A DNA stretch of 62,610 nt from Xanthobacter autotrophicus (GTDB lineage: Bacteria; Pseudomonadota; Alphaproteobacteria; Rhizobiales; Xanthobacteraceae), in contig NZ_VAUP01000011.1 in the NCBI RefSeq assembly GCF_005871085.1, forward strand, positions 1-62,610, in the 5' to 3' direction. The stretch's first letter is position 1, and each line of letters begins with the position of its first letter. Of this stretch, positions 18,008-27,990 are shown piece after piece. The notes beneath the pieces were generated by a model, which did not search any database, had not been told where the DNA came from, and saw nothing but the letters and a program-made list of their open reading frames with translations. Position numbers and translations under genes: made by a program.

Positions 18008-19140
18008 GCGCGCTCACGGCCACGGTCGGCTTCCTCAGGCGCGTCGGCGCCATGATCGTGAAGGAATTCATCCAGCTGCGGCGCGATCGGGTGACCTTCG
18101 CCACCATGATCATGATCCCGCTACTGCAACTCATCCTGTTCGGCTACGCCATCAACACCACACCCCGCCACCTGCCCACGGCGGTGTTCGCCCACGAGAA
18201 CACGGACGCCAGCCGCGCCATCCTCGCCGCCTTGCGCAACACAGCCTTCTTTTCCTTCGTGAAGGAAGCCGGGAGCGCGGAGGAGGCGGAGCATATGATC
18301 CGCGCCGGCGAGGTGTTGTTCTTCGTCGAGATTCCGGCGGGCTTCGAGCGGGCGCTCAGGCGCGGGGACCAGCCCCAGCTGCTGGTGGCGGCGGACGCCA
18401 CCGACCCGGTGGGCTCGGCCAATGCGCTGGCTGCGCTGGCGGGGGTGGTGGGTTCGGCCCTCGTGCGCGAGCGGTTTGTCGATGCGGCGGGAGCCATGCC
18501 GTTCGAGATCGTCCAGCACCGGCGCTACAACCCCGCCGGCACCAGCCAGCTGAACATCGTGCCCGGCCTGCTCGGCACCATCCTCACCATGACCATGCTG
18601 ATTTACACCGCCCTGTCGGTGACCCGGGAGACCGAGCGCGGCACCATGGAGAGCCTTTTGTCCATGCCGATCCACCCGGTGGAGATCATGCTGGGCAAGA
18701 TCATTCCGTACGTGCTGGTGGGCATCGTGCAGGCGATCCTGATCCTCGGCTCCGGCATGATTCTGTTCGGGGTGCCGCTGGAGGGCAGCGCCATCTTCCT
18801 CGCGGTGGCGACGCTGCTGTTCATCACCGCCAACCTGTCGGTCGGATACACCTTCTCCACCCTGGCGCAAAACCAGCTCCAGGCGGTGCAGATGTCCTTC
18901 ATGTTCTTCCTGCCGTCGATCCTGCTGTCGGGCTTCATGTTCCCGTTCTCGGGCATGCCCTTATGGGCGCAGTGGATCGGCGAGGCGCTGCCGCTCACCC
19001 ACTATCTGCGCATGGTACGGGGAATCCTGCTGAAAGGGGCGGGTTTTGCCGACCTCCGGGTGGATGCCGCTGCGTTGGTGGCGCTCATGCTGCTGGCCAT
19101 GGGCATCGCGGTGGCCAGATTCCGGCAAACCTTGGACTAA
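18004..19140 (+). CDS. ABC-2 type transporter permease
   Basis: A 378-aa permease with one N-terminal span (TFATMIMIPLLQLILFGYAI), a roughly 150-residue periplasmic domain and five C-terminal spans including the ABC-2 core (TRETERGTMESLLSMPIHPV, then PSILLSGFMFPFSGMPLWAQ). Only one permease gene is present, whereas ybhFSR systems encode two, so the exporter is likely a homodimer. Substrate unknown; TetR control and a HlyD partner suggest a toxic compound or drug. Overlaps the ATPase gene by four bases (ATGA). Confidence 0.9.
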   Translation: MSALTATVGFLRRVGAMIVKEFIQLRRDRVTFATMIMIPLLQLILFGYAINTTPRHLPTAVFAHENTDASRAILAALRNTAFFSFVKEAGSAEEAEHMIRAGEVLFFVEIPAGFERALRRGDQPQLLVAADATDPVGSANALAALAGVVGSALVRERFVDAAGAMPFEIVQHRRYNPAGTSQLNIVPGLLGTILTMTMLIYTALSVTRETERGTMESLLSMPIHPVEIMLGKIIPYVLVGIVQAILILGSGMILFGVPLEGSAIFLAVATLLFITANLSVGYTFSTLAQNQLQAVQMSFMFFLPSILLSGFMFPFSGMPLWAQWIGEALPLTHYLRMVRGILLKGAGFADLRVDAAALVALMLLAMGIAVARFRQTLD

Positions 19141-19348
19141 ATGACATGCGGCATGTCGACGCGAAATCGCCGCAATTCGCGCTGCGTCCTGTGTGGAAAA
19201 GTTCGCATCTGGAAATTGGGGGCGCAGGCCGTTCCACCTAGCTGCGCTGGTCTTTTTGAGCAGCCGCGACCCCCCGCCGGGGTGCCGCGGGGTACCGGTA
19301 CGGGCGAACTTGCGACGGCCAGTCGCAGCGCGCCTAGCATGCACTTCT

Positions 19349-19362
19349 TTGATATGTGTCAA
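19349..19362 (+). promoter_or_regulatory. FNR/FixK-type box upstream of ccoN
   Basis: TTGATATGTGTCAA matches the TTGAT-N4-ATCAA consensus at 9 of 10 fixed positions. It is centred about 88 bp before the ccoN start, and cbb3 operons of alphaproteobacteria are typically activated by FNR or FixK under low oxygen. The interval 19141-19442 otherwise shows no gene. Confidence 0.75.
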
Positions 19363-19442
19363 GGTGAAAAAGGGTCCTAAGGCGATGGTGCGAGCCGAGG
19401 TCCCCGGTGCAATCTTTACGCTTCGGCGCGAAGGGTTTTCAG

Positions 19443-21110
19443 ATGTCAACAATCCAAGATCCGATCCGGACGCCGGCGAAGGCCCTGCGGTTCGGCGAAG
19501 CCGGACTGCTGGTGGTTTTCGCCGCCTTCGCCTTCTTCGCGATCATTGTGGCGGCCAAGGCCTACACGCCGGCCTATGCGTTCCATGCCTATTTGTTCGC
19601 GGCCGCCAGCATTGCGGCGGTGTTCGCCATCGGCAACCGCTACATGGCCCGGCCGGCCGGGCCCGTGCCGCAGGTCAATGCCGACGGCAAGCCCAACTAC
19701 AATTTCGACGTGGTGAAGTTTTGCACCATAGCCGCCGTCGTCTGGGGCATCGCGGGTTTCCTGGTGGGCGTGATCGCCGCGCTCCAGCTGGCCTTTCCGG
19801 TGGTCAATTTCGACCTGCCCTGGATCTCTTTCGGTCGCCTGCGTCCACTGCACACGTCGGCGGTGATCTTCGCCTTCGGCGGCAACGTGCTGATCGGCAC
19901 CTCGTTCTACGTCGTCCAGCGCACCTCCCATGCTCGCCTGGTGGGTGATCTTGCTCCGTGGTTCGTGGTCCTCGGCTACAATCTCTTCATCGTCATCGCC
20001 GGCACGGGCTATCTGCTGGGCATCACCCAGGGCAAGGAATACGCCGAGCCGGAATGGTACGCGGACCTGTTCCTCACCGTGGTCTGGGTCACGTACCTGC
20101 TGGTGTTCCTGGGGACGATCCTGAAGCGCAAGGAACCCCACATCTACGTGGCGAACTGGTTCTACCTCGCCTTCATCATCACCATCGCGGTACTGCATCT
20201 CGGCAATAACGCCTCGGTGCCGGTGTCGGTGTTCTCGCCGAAGTCCTATATCCTCTGGTCGGGCGTCCAGGATGCCATGTTCCAGTGGTGGTACGGCCAT
20301 AACGCGGTGGGCTTCTTCCTGACCGCCGGCTTCCTCGCCCTGATGTACTACTTCATCCCGAAGCGTGCGGAGCGGCCGGTCTATTCCTACCGTCTGTCCA
20401 TCGTCCACTTCTGGGCGCTGATCTTCATCTACATCTGGGCCGGCCCGCATCACCTGCACTACACGTCCCTGCCGGACTGGGCGCAGACGCTGGGCATGAC
20501 CTTCTCGATCATCCTGTGGATGCCCTCTTGGGGCGGCATGATCAACGGCCTGATGACCCTGTCGGGGGCATGGGACAAGCTGCGCACCGACCCGATCATC
20601 CGAATGATGGTGGTGGCGGTGGCCTTCTACGGCATGTCCACCTTCGAAGGCCCGATGATGTCGGTGAAGGCGGTCAACTCGCTCAGCCACTACACCGAAT
20701 GGACCATCGGCCACGTGCATTCCGGCGCGCTCGGCTGGGTGGCCTACATCTCCTTCGGCGCCATCTACTGCATGGTGCCCTGGCTGTGGAACAAGCGCGA
20801 AATGTACTCCCTCAAGGCTGTGAACTGGCACTTCTGGGTCTCGACGCTCGGCATCGTGCTCTACATCTCCTCCATGTGGGTGGCCGGTATCCTTCAGGGC
20901 CTCATGTGGCGCGCCTACACCCAGCTCGGCTTCCTCGAATACTCGTTCATCGAGAGCGTCGAGGCCATGCACCCGCTCTACGTCATCCGCGCCATTGGCG
21001 GCATCCTGTTCCTGTCGGGTGCCCTGATCATGGCCTGGAACGTGTGGAAGACCATCACCATGCCCGAAGCGGCGGCCGAGCAGTCGCTCGCCCTTGCGCC
21101 TGCGGAATGA
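19443..21110 (+). CDS. ccoN: cbb3-type cytochrome c oxidase subunit I
   Basis: The 555-aa catalytic heme-copper subunit, reducing O2 to water at low oxygen with proton pumping. At least twelve membrane spans are evident. Metal-site stretches include [33 protein letters not shown] (CuB His), [14 protein letters not shown] and [13 protein letters not shown] (heme ligands). The ATG at [10 protein letters not shown] is chosen; the frame extends 12 codons further without family similarity. First gene of the operon, downstream of the FNR-type box. Confidence 0.97.
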   Translation: MSTIQDPIRTPAKALRFGEAGLLVVFAAFAFFAIIVAAKAYTPAYAFHAYLFAAASIAAVFAIGNRYMARPAGPVPQVNADGKPNYNFDVVKFCTIAAVVWGIAGFLVGVIAALQLAFPVVNFDLPWISFGRLRPLHTSAVIFAFGGNVLIGTSFYVVQRTSHARLVGDLAPWFVVLGYNLFIVIAGTGYLLGITQGKEYAEPEWYADLFLTVVWVTYLLVFLGTILKRKEPHIYVANWFYLAFIITIAVLHLGNNASVPVSVFSPKSYILWSGVQDAMFQWWYGHNAVGFFLTAGFLALMYYFIPKRAERPVYSYRLSIVHFWALIFIYIWAGPHHLHYTSLPDWAQTLGMTFSIILWMPSWGGMINGLMTLSGAWDKLRTDPIIRMMVVAVAFYGMSTFEGPMMSVKAVNSLSHYTEWTIGHVHSGALGWVAYISFGAIYCMVPWLWNKREMYSLKAVNWHFWVSTLGIVLYISSMWVAGILQGLMWRAYTQLGFLEYSFIESVEAMHPLYVIRAIGGILFLSGALIMAWNVWKTITMPEAAAEQSLALAPAE

Positions 21111-21120
21111 GGGGGAACTC

Positions 21121-21867
21121 ATGGCAACGCAAGGCACGTCCATCTGGTCCAAGCACCAGATCTTCGAAAAGCACTCCTACTGGCTGATGCTGGGCATCCT
21201 GATCGTGATCTCGATCGGCGGCCTGGTGGAAATCGCGCCGCTCTTCTACCTGAAGAGCACCATCGAGAAGGTGGAGGGGATGCGCCCCTACACCCCGCTC
21301 GAACTGGCGGGCCGCAACATCTATGTCCGCGAGGGTTGCTACAACTGCCACTCGCAGCAGATCCGTCCGCTGCGCGACGAGGTGGAGCGCTACGGCCACT
21401 ATTCGCTGGCGGCCGAGAGCATGTACGACCACCCCTTCCAGTGGGGCTCCAAGCGCACCGGCCCGGACCTCGCCCGCGTGGGCGGCAAGTATTCGGACCT
21501 GTGGCAGCGCGAGCATCTCCACAACCCGCGCGCCGTGGTGCCGGCCTCCATCATGCCGAGCTATCCCTGGCTCGCCCAAACCAAGCTCGACACCAAGCAT
21601 CTGGCTGCCGACCTCAAGGACCTGAAGCTGCTCGGCGTCCCGTACACGGACGAGATGATCGAGAAGGTGCAGGAAGACCTGAAGGCGCAGTCCACCACCG
21701 ATGGCGACACGAGCGGTCTCGACAAGCGCTATCCCAAGGCCCAGGCGCGTGATTTCGACGGCAATCCCGGCGAGCTCACCGAGGCTGACGCGCTTATCGC
21801 CTATCTCCAGATGCTCGGCACGCTCGTGGACTTCAAGCTCTACGACAACCAAGCCAACGTGAGGTGA
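21121..21867 (+). CDS. ccoO: cbb3-type cytochrome c oxidase subunit II
   Basis: A 248-aa membrane-anchored mono-heme cytochrome c that passes electrons to CcoN. One N-terminal span ([20 protein letters not shown]) is followed by the heme c site GCYNCHSQQ (Cys73, Cys76, His77). The segment SIMPSYPWL supplies the likely methionine ligand. The ATG lies 10 bp after the ccoN stop with GAGGGGG as ribosome site. Confidence 0.97.
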   Translation: MATQGTSIWSKHQIFEKHSYWLMLGILIVISIGGLVEIAPLFYLKSTIEKVEGMRPYTPLELAGRNIYVREGCYNCHSQQIRPLRDEVERYGHYSLAAESMYDHPFQWGSKRTGPDLARVGGKYSDLWQREHLHNPRAVVPASIMPSYPWLAQTKLDTKHLAADLKDLKLLGVPYTDEMIEKVQEDLKAQSTTDGDTSGLDKRYPKAQARDFDGNPGELTEADALIAYLQMLGTLVDFKLYDNQANVR

Positions 21868-21871
21868 TCCC

Positions 21872-22033
21872 ATGCACGAGACCTATCTCTGGCTCGCGAC
21901 CTTCGCCCAGACCTGGGGCCTCGTGCTCTTCGTCCTCGGTTTCCTGCTGGTGATCGCCTACGTCTTCTGGCCCTCGAAAACGAGGAAGAAGGAATTCGAC
22001 GACGCCGCCAACATCCCGCTCAAAGAGGATTGA
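21872..22033 (+). CDS. ccoQ: cbb3-type cytochrome oxidase subunit IV
   Basis: A 53-aa protein with one membrane span (WGLVLFVLGFLLVIAYVFWP) and a charged C-terminus ending PLKED. CcoQ stabilises the CcoP subunit in the cbb3 complex. Positioned between ccoO and ccoP with 4-bp gaps on both sides, a typical order. Confidence 0.93.
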   Translation: MHETYLWLATFAQTWGLVLFVLGFLLVIAYVFWPSKTRKKEFDDAANIPLKED

Positions 22034-22037
22034 TCCC

Positions 22038-22922
22038 GTGAGCACGACTCAAGATACCCACCATGGCAAGGTGGATGCCGCAACCGGCGTCTCGACCACC
22101 GGTCACGAATGGGATGGCATCTCGGAGCTGAACAACCCGCTTCCTCGGTGGTGGCTGTGGGTTTGGTATGCCTGCATCGTCTGGGCGATCGGCTACTGGA
22201 TCCTGTTCCCTGCCTGGCCGCTGATCAACGCCGCGACGCCCGGCCTGCTCGGCTGGCACTCGCGCACGGCGGTCCAGGTGCAGCTTGCCGATCTCCAGAC
22301 GCTGCGCTCCGAAAGCGCGGCAAAGCTCGCCAACGCCTCGCTCGAGCAGATCGAGCAGACGCCGGCGCTGCTGACCCTCGCCCGGGCCCAGGGACGCGTC
22401 GCCTTCGCTGACAATTGCGCGCCGTGCCACGGCGCCGGTGGCGGCGGGGCGACAGGCTTCCCCAACCTCAATGACGACGACTGGCTGTGGGGCGGTTCGC
22501 TGGAGCAGATTCAGCAGACCATCCAGTACGGCATCCGCTCCGGCGACGCCGAGGCGCGGACTGGATCGATGCCGGCCTTCGGTCGCGACGGTATCCTGCA
22601 GAAGGCGGAAATCTCGGCGGTGGCGGACTATGTGCGCACCCTGTCCGGTATTGCCCAGCCCGGTGCGGATTTCGCCAAGGGCAAGGAAGTGTTCGCTGCC
22701 AATTGCGCCGCGTGCCATGGCGAAGACGGCAAGGGCAACCTGGAACTGGGCGCCCCCAACCTGACGGACGGCATCTGGCTCTACGGTTCGGACAAGGCCA
22801 CCATCGAGTACGGCATCGTCAACGGCCGCGGCAACGTGATGCCGGCGTGGCACGCCCGCCTTGAGCCGACCACCATCAAGGCGCTGACCGTTTATGTCCA
22901 CTCTCTCGGCGGCGGTCGCTGA
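22038..22922 (+). CDS. ccoP: cbb3-type cytochrome c oxidase diheme subunit III
   Basis: A 294-aa diheme cytochrome c, the electron entry subunit. The N-terminus carries HEWDGISELNNPLPRWWLW before a membrane span. Two heme c motifs are present: CAPCH (127-131) and CAACH (223-227). GTG start five bases after the ccoQ stop. Length is normal for the family. Followed by a GC-rich hairpin that likely ends the ccoNOQP transcript. Confidence 0.97.
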   Translation: MSTTQDTHHGKVDAATGVSTTGHEWDGISELNNPLPRWWLWVWYACIVWAIGYWILFPAWPLINAATPGLLGWHSRTAVQVQLADLQTLRSESAAKLANASLEQIEQTPALLTLARAQGRVAFADNCAPCHGAGGGGATGFPNLNDDDWLWGGSLEQIQQTIQYGIRSGDAEARTGSMPAFGRDGILQKAEISAVADYVRTLSGIAQPGADFAKGKEVFAANCAACHGEDGKGNLELGAPNLTDGIWLYGSDKATIEYGIVNGRGNVMPAWHARLEPTTIKALTVYVHSLGGGR

Positions 22923-22983
22923 CGGGAGGGTCCGGCGGCCCGGCTTGCACCGCGTTCGCCGGGCGCGCAGATTGTAACGTGAA

Positions 22984-23020
22984 GCGCGCCGGATCTGGGC
23001 TGTCGCCCGGTCCGGCGCGC
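22984..23020 (+). terminator. Hairpin after ccoP
   Basis: GCGCGCCGGA (22984-22993) pairs with TCCGGCGCGC (23011-23020) through a 17-base loop. Located 62 bp beyond the ccoP stop. Lacks a clear T run, so may be an attenuating or Rho-assisted site between ccoNOQP and ccoGHIS. Confidence 0.5.
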
Positions 23021-23344
23021 GCGCTTTCGCAGCTGGGGGCGGATTGGCCGGCGGGGCAAGATGCAGTCCGACTGGCTCGGGCCATCATCTTCCATCCGGC
23101 CGGAGCAAGCGGGACACGCGCCGGCATCGAGGGGAGCCGACGCGGGGCGCTGGGGAGGCTGGGGTCGTGCGACCAATCGACGGCGCGACCTTTCGTCTGG
23201 AGTCGGGACAAACATTCTAAGCTATGAATGTTGTTGTGCCGGCGTCCGGGCCGATGTCCCGAGATCAGAGCCGGCCCAATGAGGGCCCGCCCTCAACCCG
23301 CATCGCCGGCCAGAGGTGGCTGGCCAACCTTCGGCAAGCAACCC
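23021..23344. other. Intergenic region before ccoG
   Basis: No gene supported. Contains AACATTC-N8-GAATGTT at 23211-23232, a perfect 7-bp inverted repeat about 112 bp before the ccoG start. No convincing FNR/FixK box was seen, so ccoGHIS may be transcribed partly by read-through or from an unrecognised promoter. Confidence 0.4.
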
Positions 23345-24802
23345 ATGACTGCCCTGACCACAAAATCCGAGCAGAAGGCCGCCGCCGCGACCGACCCGGA
23401 CGATATTCCGCTCTACGAGGCCCGGCGCCAGATCTATCCGCAGAGCGTCCACGGCCGGTTCCGCACCATCAAGTGGATCGTGCTCGCGGTCACGCTCGGC
23501 ATCTATTATTTCCTGCCGTTCGTGCGCTGGGACCGCGGTCCCGATGCGCCGGGGCAGGCCGTGCTGATCGACTTCACCTCCAGCCGCTTCTACTTCTTCT
23601 TCCTCGAGATCTGGCCACAGGAGTTCTACTACGTCGCGGGCCTGCTCATCCTGGCGGCGCTGATCCTGTTCCTCATGAACGCGGTCGCCGGGCGGGTGTG
23701 GTGCGGCTACATGTGCCCGCAGACCGTCTGGACCGACCTGTTCATGGCGGTGGAGCGTTTCATCGAGGGTGACCGGCGCGAACGCATCCGCGCTGACGCC
23801 GCGCCCTGGACCATGGACAAGTTCGCCCGCAAGACGGCGAAGCACTCCATCTGGCTGCTCATCGCCTGGTGGACCGGCGGTGCCTGGGTGCTCTACTTCG
23901 CCGACGCGCCCACGCTGGTGAAGGACCTCGCCACCCTCCAGGCGCCGACCGTGGCCTATATTTCCATCGGCATCCTGACCTTCACCACCTACACGCTCGC
24001 CGGCCACATGCGCGAGCAGGTGTGCACCTACATGTGCCCATGGCCGCGCATCCAGGCCGCTCTCACCGACGAATACGCGCTCAACGTCACCTATGCCTAT
24101 GATCGCGGCGAACCGCGCGGCTCGCTGAAGAAGGCCGAGGCTGCCCGCGAAAAGGGCGAGCCGGCGGGCGACTGCGTGGATTGCGGCCAGTGCGTCGCCG
24201 TCTGTCCCACGGGTGTGGACATCCGCCAGGGCATGCAACTGCCCTGCATCCAGTGCGGGCTATGTATCGACGCCTGCAACACGGTGATGGACAAGATCGG
24301 CCGCCCGCGCGAACTGATCGCCTATGACAGCGAAGCGAACCTCGAAGCACGGCTTGCCCACAAGTCGTTCACCCAGCGCATCATCCGGCCCCGCACCATC
24401 CTTTACGCGGTGCTGATCTGCCTGGTGGGCGGCCTGATGCTGACCTCGCTCCTCGGCCGCTCGACGGAAGGCCTCGCCGCCATCCACGACCGCAACCCGC
24501 TGTTCGTGCGGCTGTCGGACGGTTCGGTCCGCAATGCCTATACGGTGCGCCTGATCAACAAGCTGCTGGAGGAGCGCACCTTCATCCTCACGGCGGACGG
24601 CGTGCCCGGTGCCAGCCTCGAGGTGGTCGGCGACAATGCCGACGGCCTCACCATCGGGCCGGACCAGACTCGCGAGGTGCGCGTGCTGGTGACGACCCGC
24701 GACAAGCTTGCGCCGCAGGCGTCTCTGCCCATCACCTTCCGCATCCGCGACAAGGCCTCGGGCTTGACGGCGGCGGTCAATGACCACTTCATCGGCCCGT
24801 GA
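23345..24802 (+). CDS. ccoG: cbb3 oxidase maturation iron-sulfur protein CcoG/FixG
   Basis: A 485-aa membrane protein that reduces copper (Cu2+ to Cu+) during cbb3 assembly. Two 4Fe-4S motifs are visible near residues 278-310: CVDCGQCVAVCPTG and CIQCGLCIDACN. Membrane spans include VLAVTLGIYYFLPFV and LLILAALILFLMNAVAG, with extra conserved cysteine pairs in VWCGYMCPQT and CTYMCPWPR. The ATG at MTALTTKSEQ is preferred over 39 codons of upstream frame lacking family similarity. Confidence 0.95.
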   Translation: MTALTTKSEQKAAAATDPDDIPLYEARRQIYPQSVHGRFRTIKWIVLAVTLGIYYFLPFVRWDRGPDAPGQAVLIDFTSSRFYFFFLEIWPQEFYYVAGLLILAALILFLMNAVAGRVWCGYMCPQTVWTDLFMAVERFIEGDRRERIRADAAPWTMDKFARKTAKHSIWLLIAWWTGGAWVLYFADAPTLVKDLATLQAPTVAYISIGILTFTTYTLAGHMREQVCTYMCPWPRIQAALTDEYALNVTYAYDRGEPRGSLKKAEAAREKGEPAGDCVDCGQCVAVCPTGVDIRQGMQLPCIQCGLCIDACNTVMDKIGRPRELIAYDSEANLEARLAHKSFTQRIIRPRTILYAVLICLVGGLMLTSLLGRSTEGLAAIHDRNPLFVRLSDGSVRNAYTVRLINKLLEERTFILTADGVPGASLEVVGDNADGLTIGPDQTREVRVLVTTRDKLAPQASLPITFRIRDKASGLTAAVNDHFIGP

Positions 24803-24834
24803 GCAGCGGACCGGGCAAACACGAGAGGGACGAC

Positions 24835-25338
24835 ATGGCCCATGCTGATGTCCCCCGGGGACCGCGCGAACTGACGGGTCGCGCGGTGCTCCTGATCCTC
24901 CTCGCCTTCTTTGGCGTGGTGATCGCGGTCAATGTCATCATGGCGCACTTTGCCGTCTCCACCTTCGCGGGCGTGGAGACGGCAAGTTCCTACAAAGCGG
25001 GTCTCGCCTTTTCGGCCGAGCACCGCGCCGCCGAGGCGCAGGTTGCCCGGCACTGGAGCGTGAACGTGGAGCTCGCCTCGCCTGGGAACGAGGCGCGCGT
25101 GGTCACCATCCGGGTGCTGGACCTCGCCGGGGCGCCCCTGTCGCAGCTCACGCCGGACGGGCGCTTCGCCCACCCGACCGACGCGCGGCATGACGTGGAC
25201 CTGGACCTCAAGCCCATCGGCGACGGACGCTACCGCGCCACGGCGGTGGCGGGACCGGGCCAGTGGGATCTGGTGATTGATTTTGCGCAAGGCGGAGAGC
25301 GCCAGTTCCGGTCCAAAAATCGCGTGCAGCTTCCGTAA
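24835..25338 (+). CDS. ccoH: cbb3 oxidase maturation protein FixH
   Basis: A 167-aa protein with one N-terminal span (AVLLILLAFFGVVIAVNVIM) and a periplasmic beta-rich domain, typical of FixH. The family helps assemble the cbb3 complex. ATG after GAGAGGGACGAC is selected; a GTG at 24799 overlapping the ccoG stop would add 12 codons. Followed by 211 bp before fixI. Confidence 0.85.
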   Translation: MAHADVPRGPRELTGRAVLLILLAFFGVVIAVNVIMAHFAVSTFAGVETASSYKAGLAFSAEHRAAEAQVARHWSVNVELASPGNEARVVTIRVLDLAGAPLSQLTPDGRFAHPTDARHDVDLDLKPIGDGRYRATAVAGPGQWDLVIDFAQGGERQFRSKNRVQLP

Positions 25339-25549
25339 GCCGCTATGAACGGGCAACCGGCTTCCTCCGGCCTCCCGAGGCGGCAACGAGACTGCCGGGC
25401 GGCATCCGTCCAGGGTCGCCTGCACCTTGAGTACGATCAGGCCGGCTGGCTCGTCGCGCCGGCTGGCCTGTCGTACCTTTCTCTCATTCGGGTCCGCACC
25501 TTCCCGCTGCGCGGTGCAGCTGGGCCCCGCAGCCCCCGGGGATGGAGCC

Positions 25550-27781
25550 ATGGCTGAGGCGATCGACTATTCCGTTTTCGTCGCGCGGTCCGAGGATGGC
25601 CTCGCCCAGATGAGCCTCGCCGTAGACGGCATCGACTGCGCCGCCTGCATCGCCGAGATCGAGGACGGGGTGAAGGCGCTGCCCGGCGTGGTGCGCGCGC
25701 GCCTCAATTATTCCACCCACCGCCTCACCGTCGCCTGGCGCGAGGACACTTCGGCGGATCGGGTGGTGAGCCAGCTGGAATCGCTGGGCTACCGAGCCCA
25801 CCCTTTCGCCGGCCGGGCCGAGGAAAACGAGGCGCGTCACGCCCGCTGGCTGCTGCGCTGCCTGGGCGTCGCGGGCTTCGCAGCCATGAACATCATGCTG
25901 CTGTCGGTCTCGGTGTGGTCGGGCAACGTCACCGACATCACTCCGGAGACGCGGGACTTCTTCCACTGGGTCTCGGCCCTCATCGCGCTTCCGGCGGCGG
26001 CCTATGCCGGCCAGCCCTTCTTCCAGAGCGCGTTCCGGGCGGTGCGCTCGGGCCGGCTCAACATGGACGTGCCCATCACCATCGGCGTCACCCTGGCGCT
26101 GGGCATGAGCGTGCTGGAAACGGCGCTGAGCCAGCCCCACGCCTATTTCGACAGTGCCATCATGCTGCTGTTCTTCCTTCTGGCCGGGCGCTATCTCGAC
26201 CATGAGGCGCGCCGGCGCACCCGCGCCACGGCCGGCAACATCGCCGCCCTGCGCGGCGAGATGGCTCATCGCCTCGGCGCGGACGGCGTACCGGTGCTGG
26301 TGCCGGTGCAGGCCCTCCAGCCGGGCGACACCATCCTCGTCGCCCCCGGCGAGCGGGTGGCGGCGGACGGCGTCATCGCTTCCGGCCGATCCAGTATTGA
26401 TGAAAGCCTCGTCACTGGCGAGACCCTGCCGCGCGCGCTGAAGGCAGGCGATGCGGTCTACGCCGGCAGCCTCAACGGTGAGGGTGCCCTGCATCTCACG
26501 GTGACAGCGGGCGGAGAGAACACCCTGGTAGACGACGTGCAGCGCCTGCTCGATGGCGCGCTGGCCGAGAAGGGCGCCTATGTGCGCCTCGCCGACCGGG
26601 TGGCGCGGCTCTATGCTCCCATGGTGCATCTGACGGCGCTGGTCGCCGCCATCGGCTGGCTACTCGCCGGGGCGGACCTTCATCATGCCGTGATGATCGC
26701 GGTGGCGGTGCTGATCATCACCTGCCCCTGCGCGCTGGCCCTCGCCGTGCCGGCGGTGCAGGTGACGGCCACCGGCCGCCTGTTCCGCGCCGGCCTTCTC
26801 ATCAATGCCGGCGATATGCTGGAGCGCCTCGCCGCCGTGGACACGGTGGTTTTCGACAAGACCGGAACCCTGACCCTGCCTGAGCCCGCCCTTGCCTTGC
26901 CGCGTGGTGCGGACCGGGGGCTGGTGGGCCTTGCCGGGCGGCTGGCCCTGTCGAGCCGCCACCCGCTGGCCAGGGCGCTCGCCTCGCGCGCGGACGGGCC
27001 GGCCATCGAGGGCGTGACCGAAGTGAGCGGGCAGGGGGTGGAGGCGCTGGTGGACGGCGAGGTCGTGCGCCTCGGCAGCCTCGCTTTCTGCGGCGCGTCG
27101 CTGCCGGCCGACCTGCCGGACGGCGCTTCGCTGATCGCGCTGCGCCGTGGCGCCGAGACCTTGGTCATGGGCGTGCAACAGGCCCTGCGGCCGGACGCGC
27201 TGGAGGTGGTGGCCGCGCTGAAGGCCCGCGGCCTTGATGTGCGCATCCTTTCCGGCGACCGGGAGGCGGCGGTGGCTCCCGTGGCGCAGGCGCTGGGCAT
27301 CGCCCATTGGGATGCGGGCCTCAAGCCCGCGGACAAGATCGCCGTGCTCGATCGCCTCAAGGCGGATGGCCGGCGGGTGCTGATGGTTGGCGATGGCCTC
27401 AACGATGCCCCGGCGCTGGCCGCCGCCACGGTTTCCCTCTCCCCCGCCACCGGAGCGGCGGTGACGCAGGCCCATGCGGATGCGGTGTTCCTGGGCCGGC
27501 GTCTCGCGCCGGTGCTGGCGGCGGTGGACGGGTCGCGGGTCGCGGCGCGGCTGATGCGACAGAACCTCGCCATCGCTGTACTTTACAACGTGATCGCGGT
27601 GCCGCTCGCCATCGCCGGCTTTGTCACGCCGCTGGTGGCGGCGCTCGCCATGTCCGGCTCTTCCATACTCGTGACCGTCAACGCCTTGCGCGCGGCGCGG
27701 CCGGGGCGCAAGGATGAGGCAACCGACGCCGCGACCCCTGCCGGCGGCGATGCCCGCACATTGGAGGAGGCGGCCGCGTGA
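25550..27781 (+). CDS. ccoI: Copper-translocating P-type ATPase for cbb3 maturation
   Basis: A 743-aa P1B-type ATPase (FixI/CopA2) that exports Cu+ to the periplasm for loading into CcoN. Domain order: heavy-metal-associated domain with DCAAC (Cys30, Cys33), eight membrane spans with the ion site TCPCALALA, actuator motif VTGE, phosphorylation site DKTGT, and hinge GDGLNDAPAL. The ATG MAEAIDYSVF follows GGAG; the upstream 41 codons of open frame lack similarity. The stop overlaps the ccoS GTG. Confidence 0.95.
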   Translation: MAEAIDYSVFVARSEDGLAQMSLAVDGIDCAACIAEIEDGVKALPGVVRARLNYSTHRLTVAWREDTSADRVVSQLESLGYRAHPFAGRAEENEARHARWLLRCLGVAGFAAMNIMLLSVSVWSGNVTDITPETRDFFHWVSALIALPAAAYAGQPFFQSAFRAVRSGRLNMDVPITIGVTLALGMSVLETALSQPHAYFDSAIMLLFFLLAGRYLDHEARRRTRATAGNIAALRGEMAHRLGADGVPVLVPVQALQPGDTILVAPGERVAADGVIASGRSSIDESLVTGETLPRALKAGDAVYAGSLNGEGALHLTVTAGGENTLVDDVQRLLDGALAEKGAYVRLADRVARLYAPMVHLTALVAAIGWLLAGADLHHAVMIAVAVLIITCPCALALAVPAVQVTATGRLFRAGLLINAGDMLERLAAVDTVVFDKTGTLTLPEPALALPRGADRGLVGLAGRLALSSRHPLARALASRADGPAIEGVTEVSGQGVEALVDGEVVRLGSLAFCGASLPADLPDGASLIALRRGAETLVMGVQQALRPDALEVVAALKARGLDVRILSGDREAAVAPVAQALGIAHWDAGLKPADKIAVLDRLKADGRRVLMVGDGLNDAPALAAATVSLSPATGAAVTQAHADAVFLGRRLAPVLAAVDGSRVAARLMRQNLAIAVLYNVIAVPLAIAGFVTPLVAALAMSGSSILVTVNALRAARPGRKDEATDAATPAGGDARTLEEAAA

Positions 27782-27990
27782 ACGTCCTCGTCTATCTCCT
27801 GCCGCTCGCGCTGCTGCTCGGCCTTACCGGCCTCTTCGCCTTCCTGTGGAGTCTGAAGACTGGCCAGTACGACGATCTCGACGGCGCCGCCGTGCGCGTC
27901 TTGTCGGACGACGACCTGCCCGATCACGGTTCCGCTCCCGAGCGCAAATCTCCGTCCGGTCCGCCCCGAACCGGTGCGTCCAAGCCATGA
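27778..27990 (+). CDS. ccoS: cbb3 oxidase assembly protein CcoS/FixS
   Basis: A 70-aa small membrane protein with one span (VYLLPLALLLGLTGLFAFLW) and the family feature KTGQYDDLDGAAVRVL. CcoS is needed for cofactor insertion in CcoN. GTG start overlaps the ccoI stop, and its TGA overlaps the next ATG (ATGA), coupling all three genes. Confidence 0.93.
   Translation: MNVLVYLLPLALLLGLTGLFAFLWSLKTGQYDDLDGAAVRVLSDDDLPDHGSAPERKSPSGPPRTGASKP

Noticed and set aside
19446-21152. Minus-strand frame of 568 codons opposite ccoN
   Set aside because: Shadow of ccoN, His/Asp/Glu-rich and without family features.
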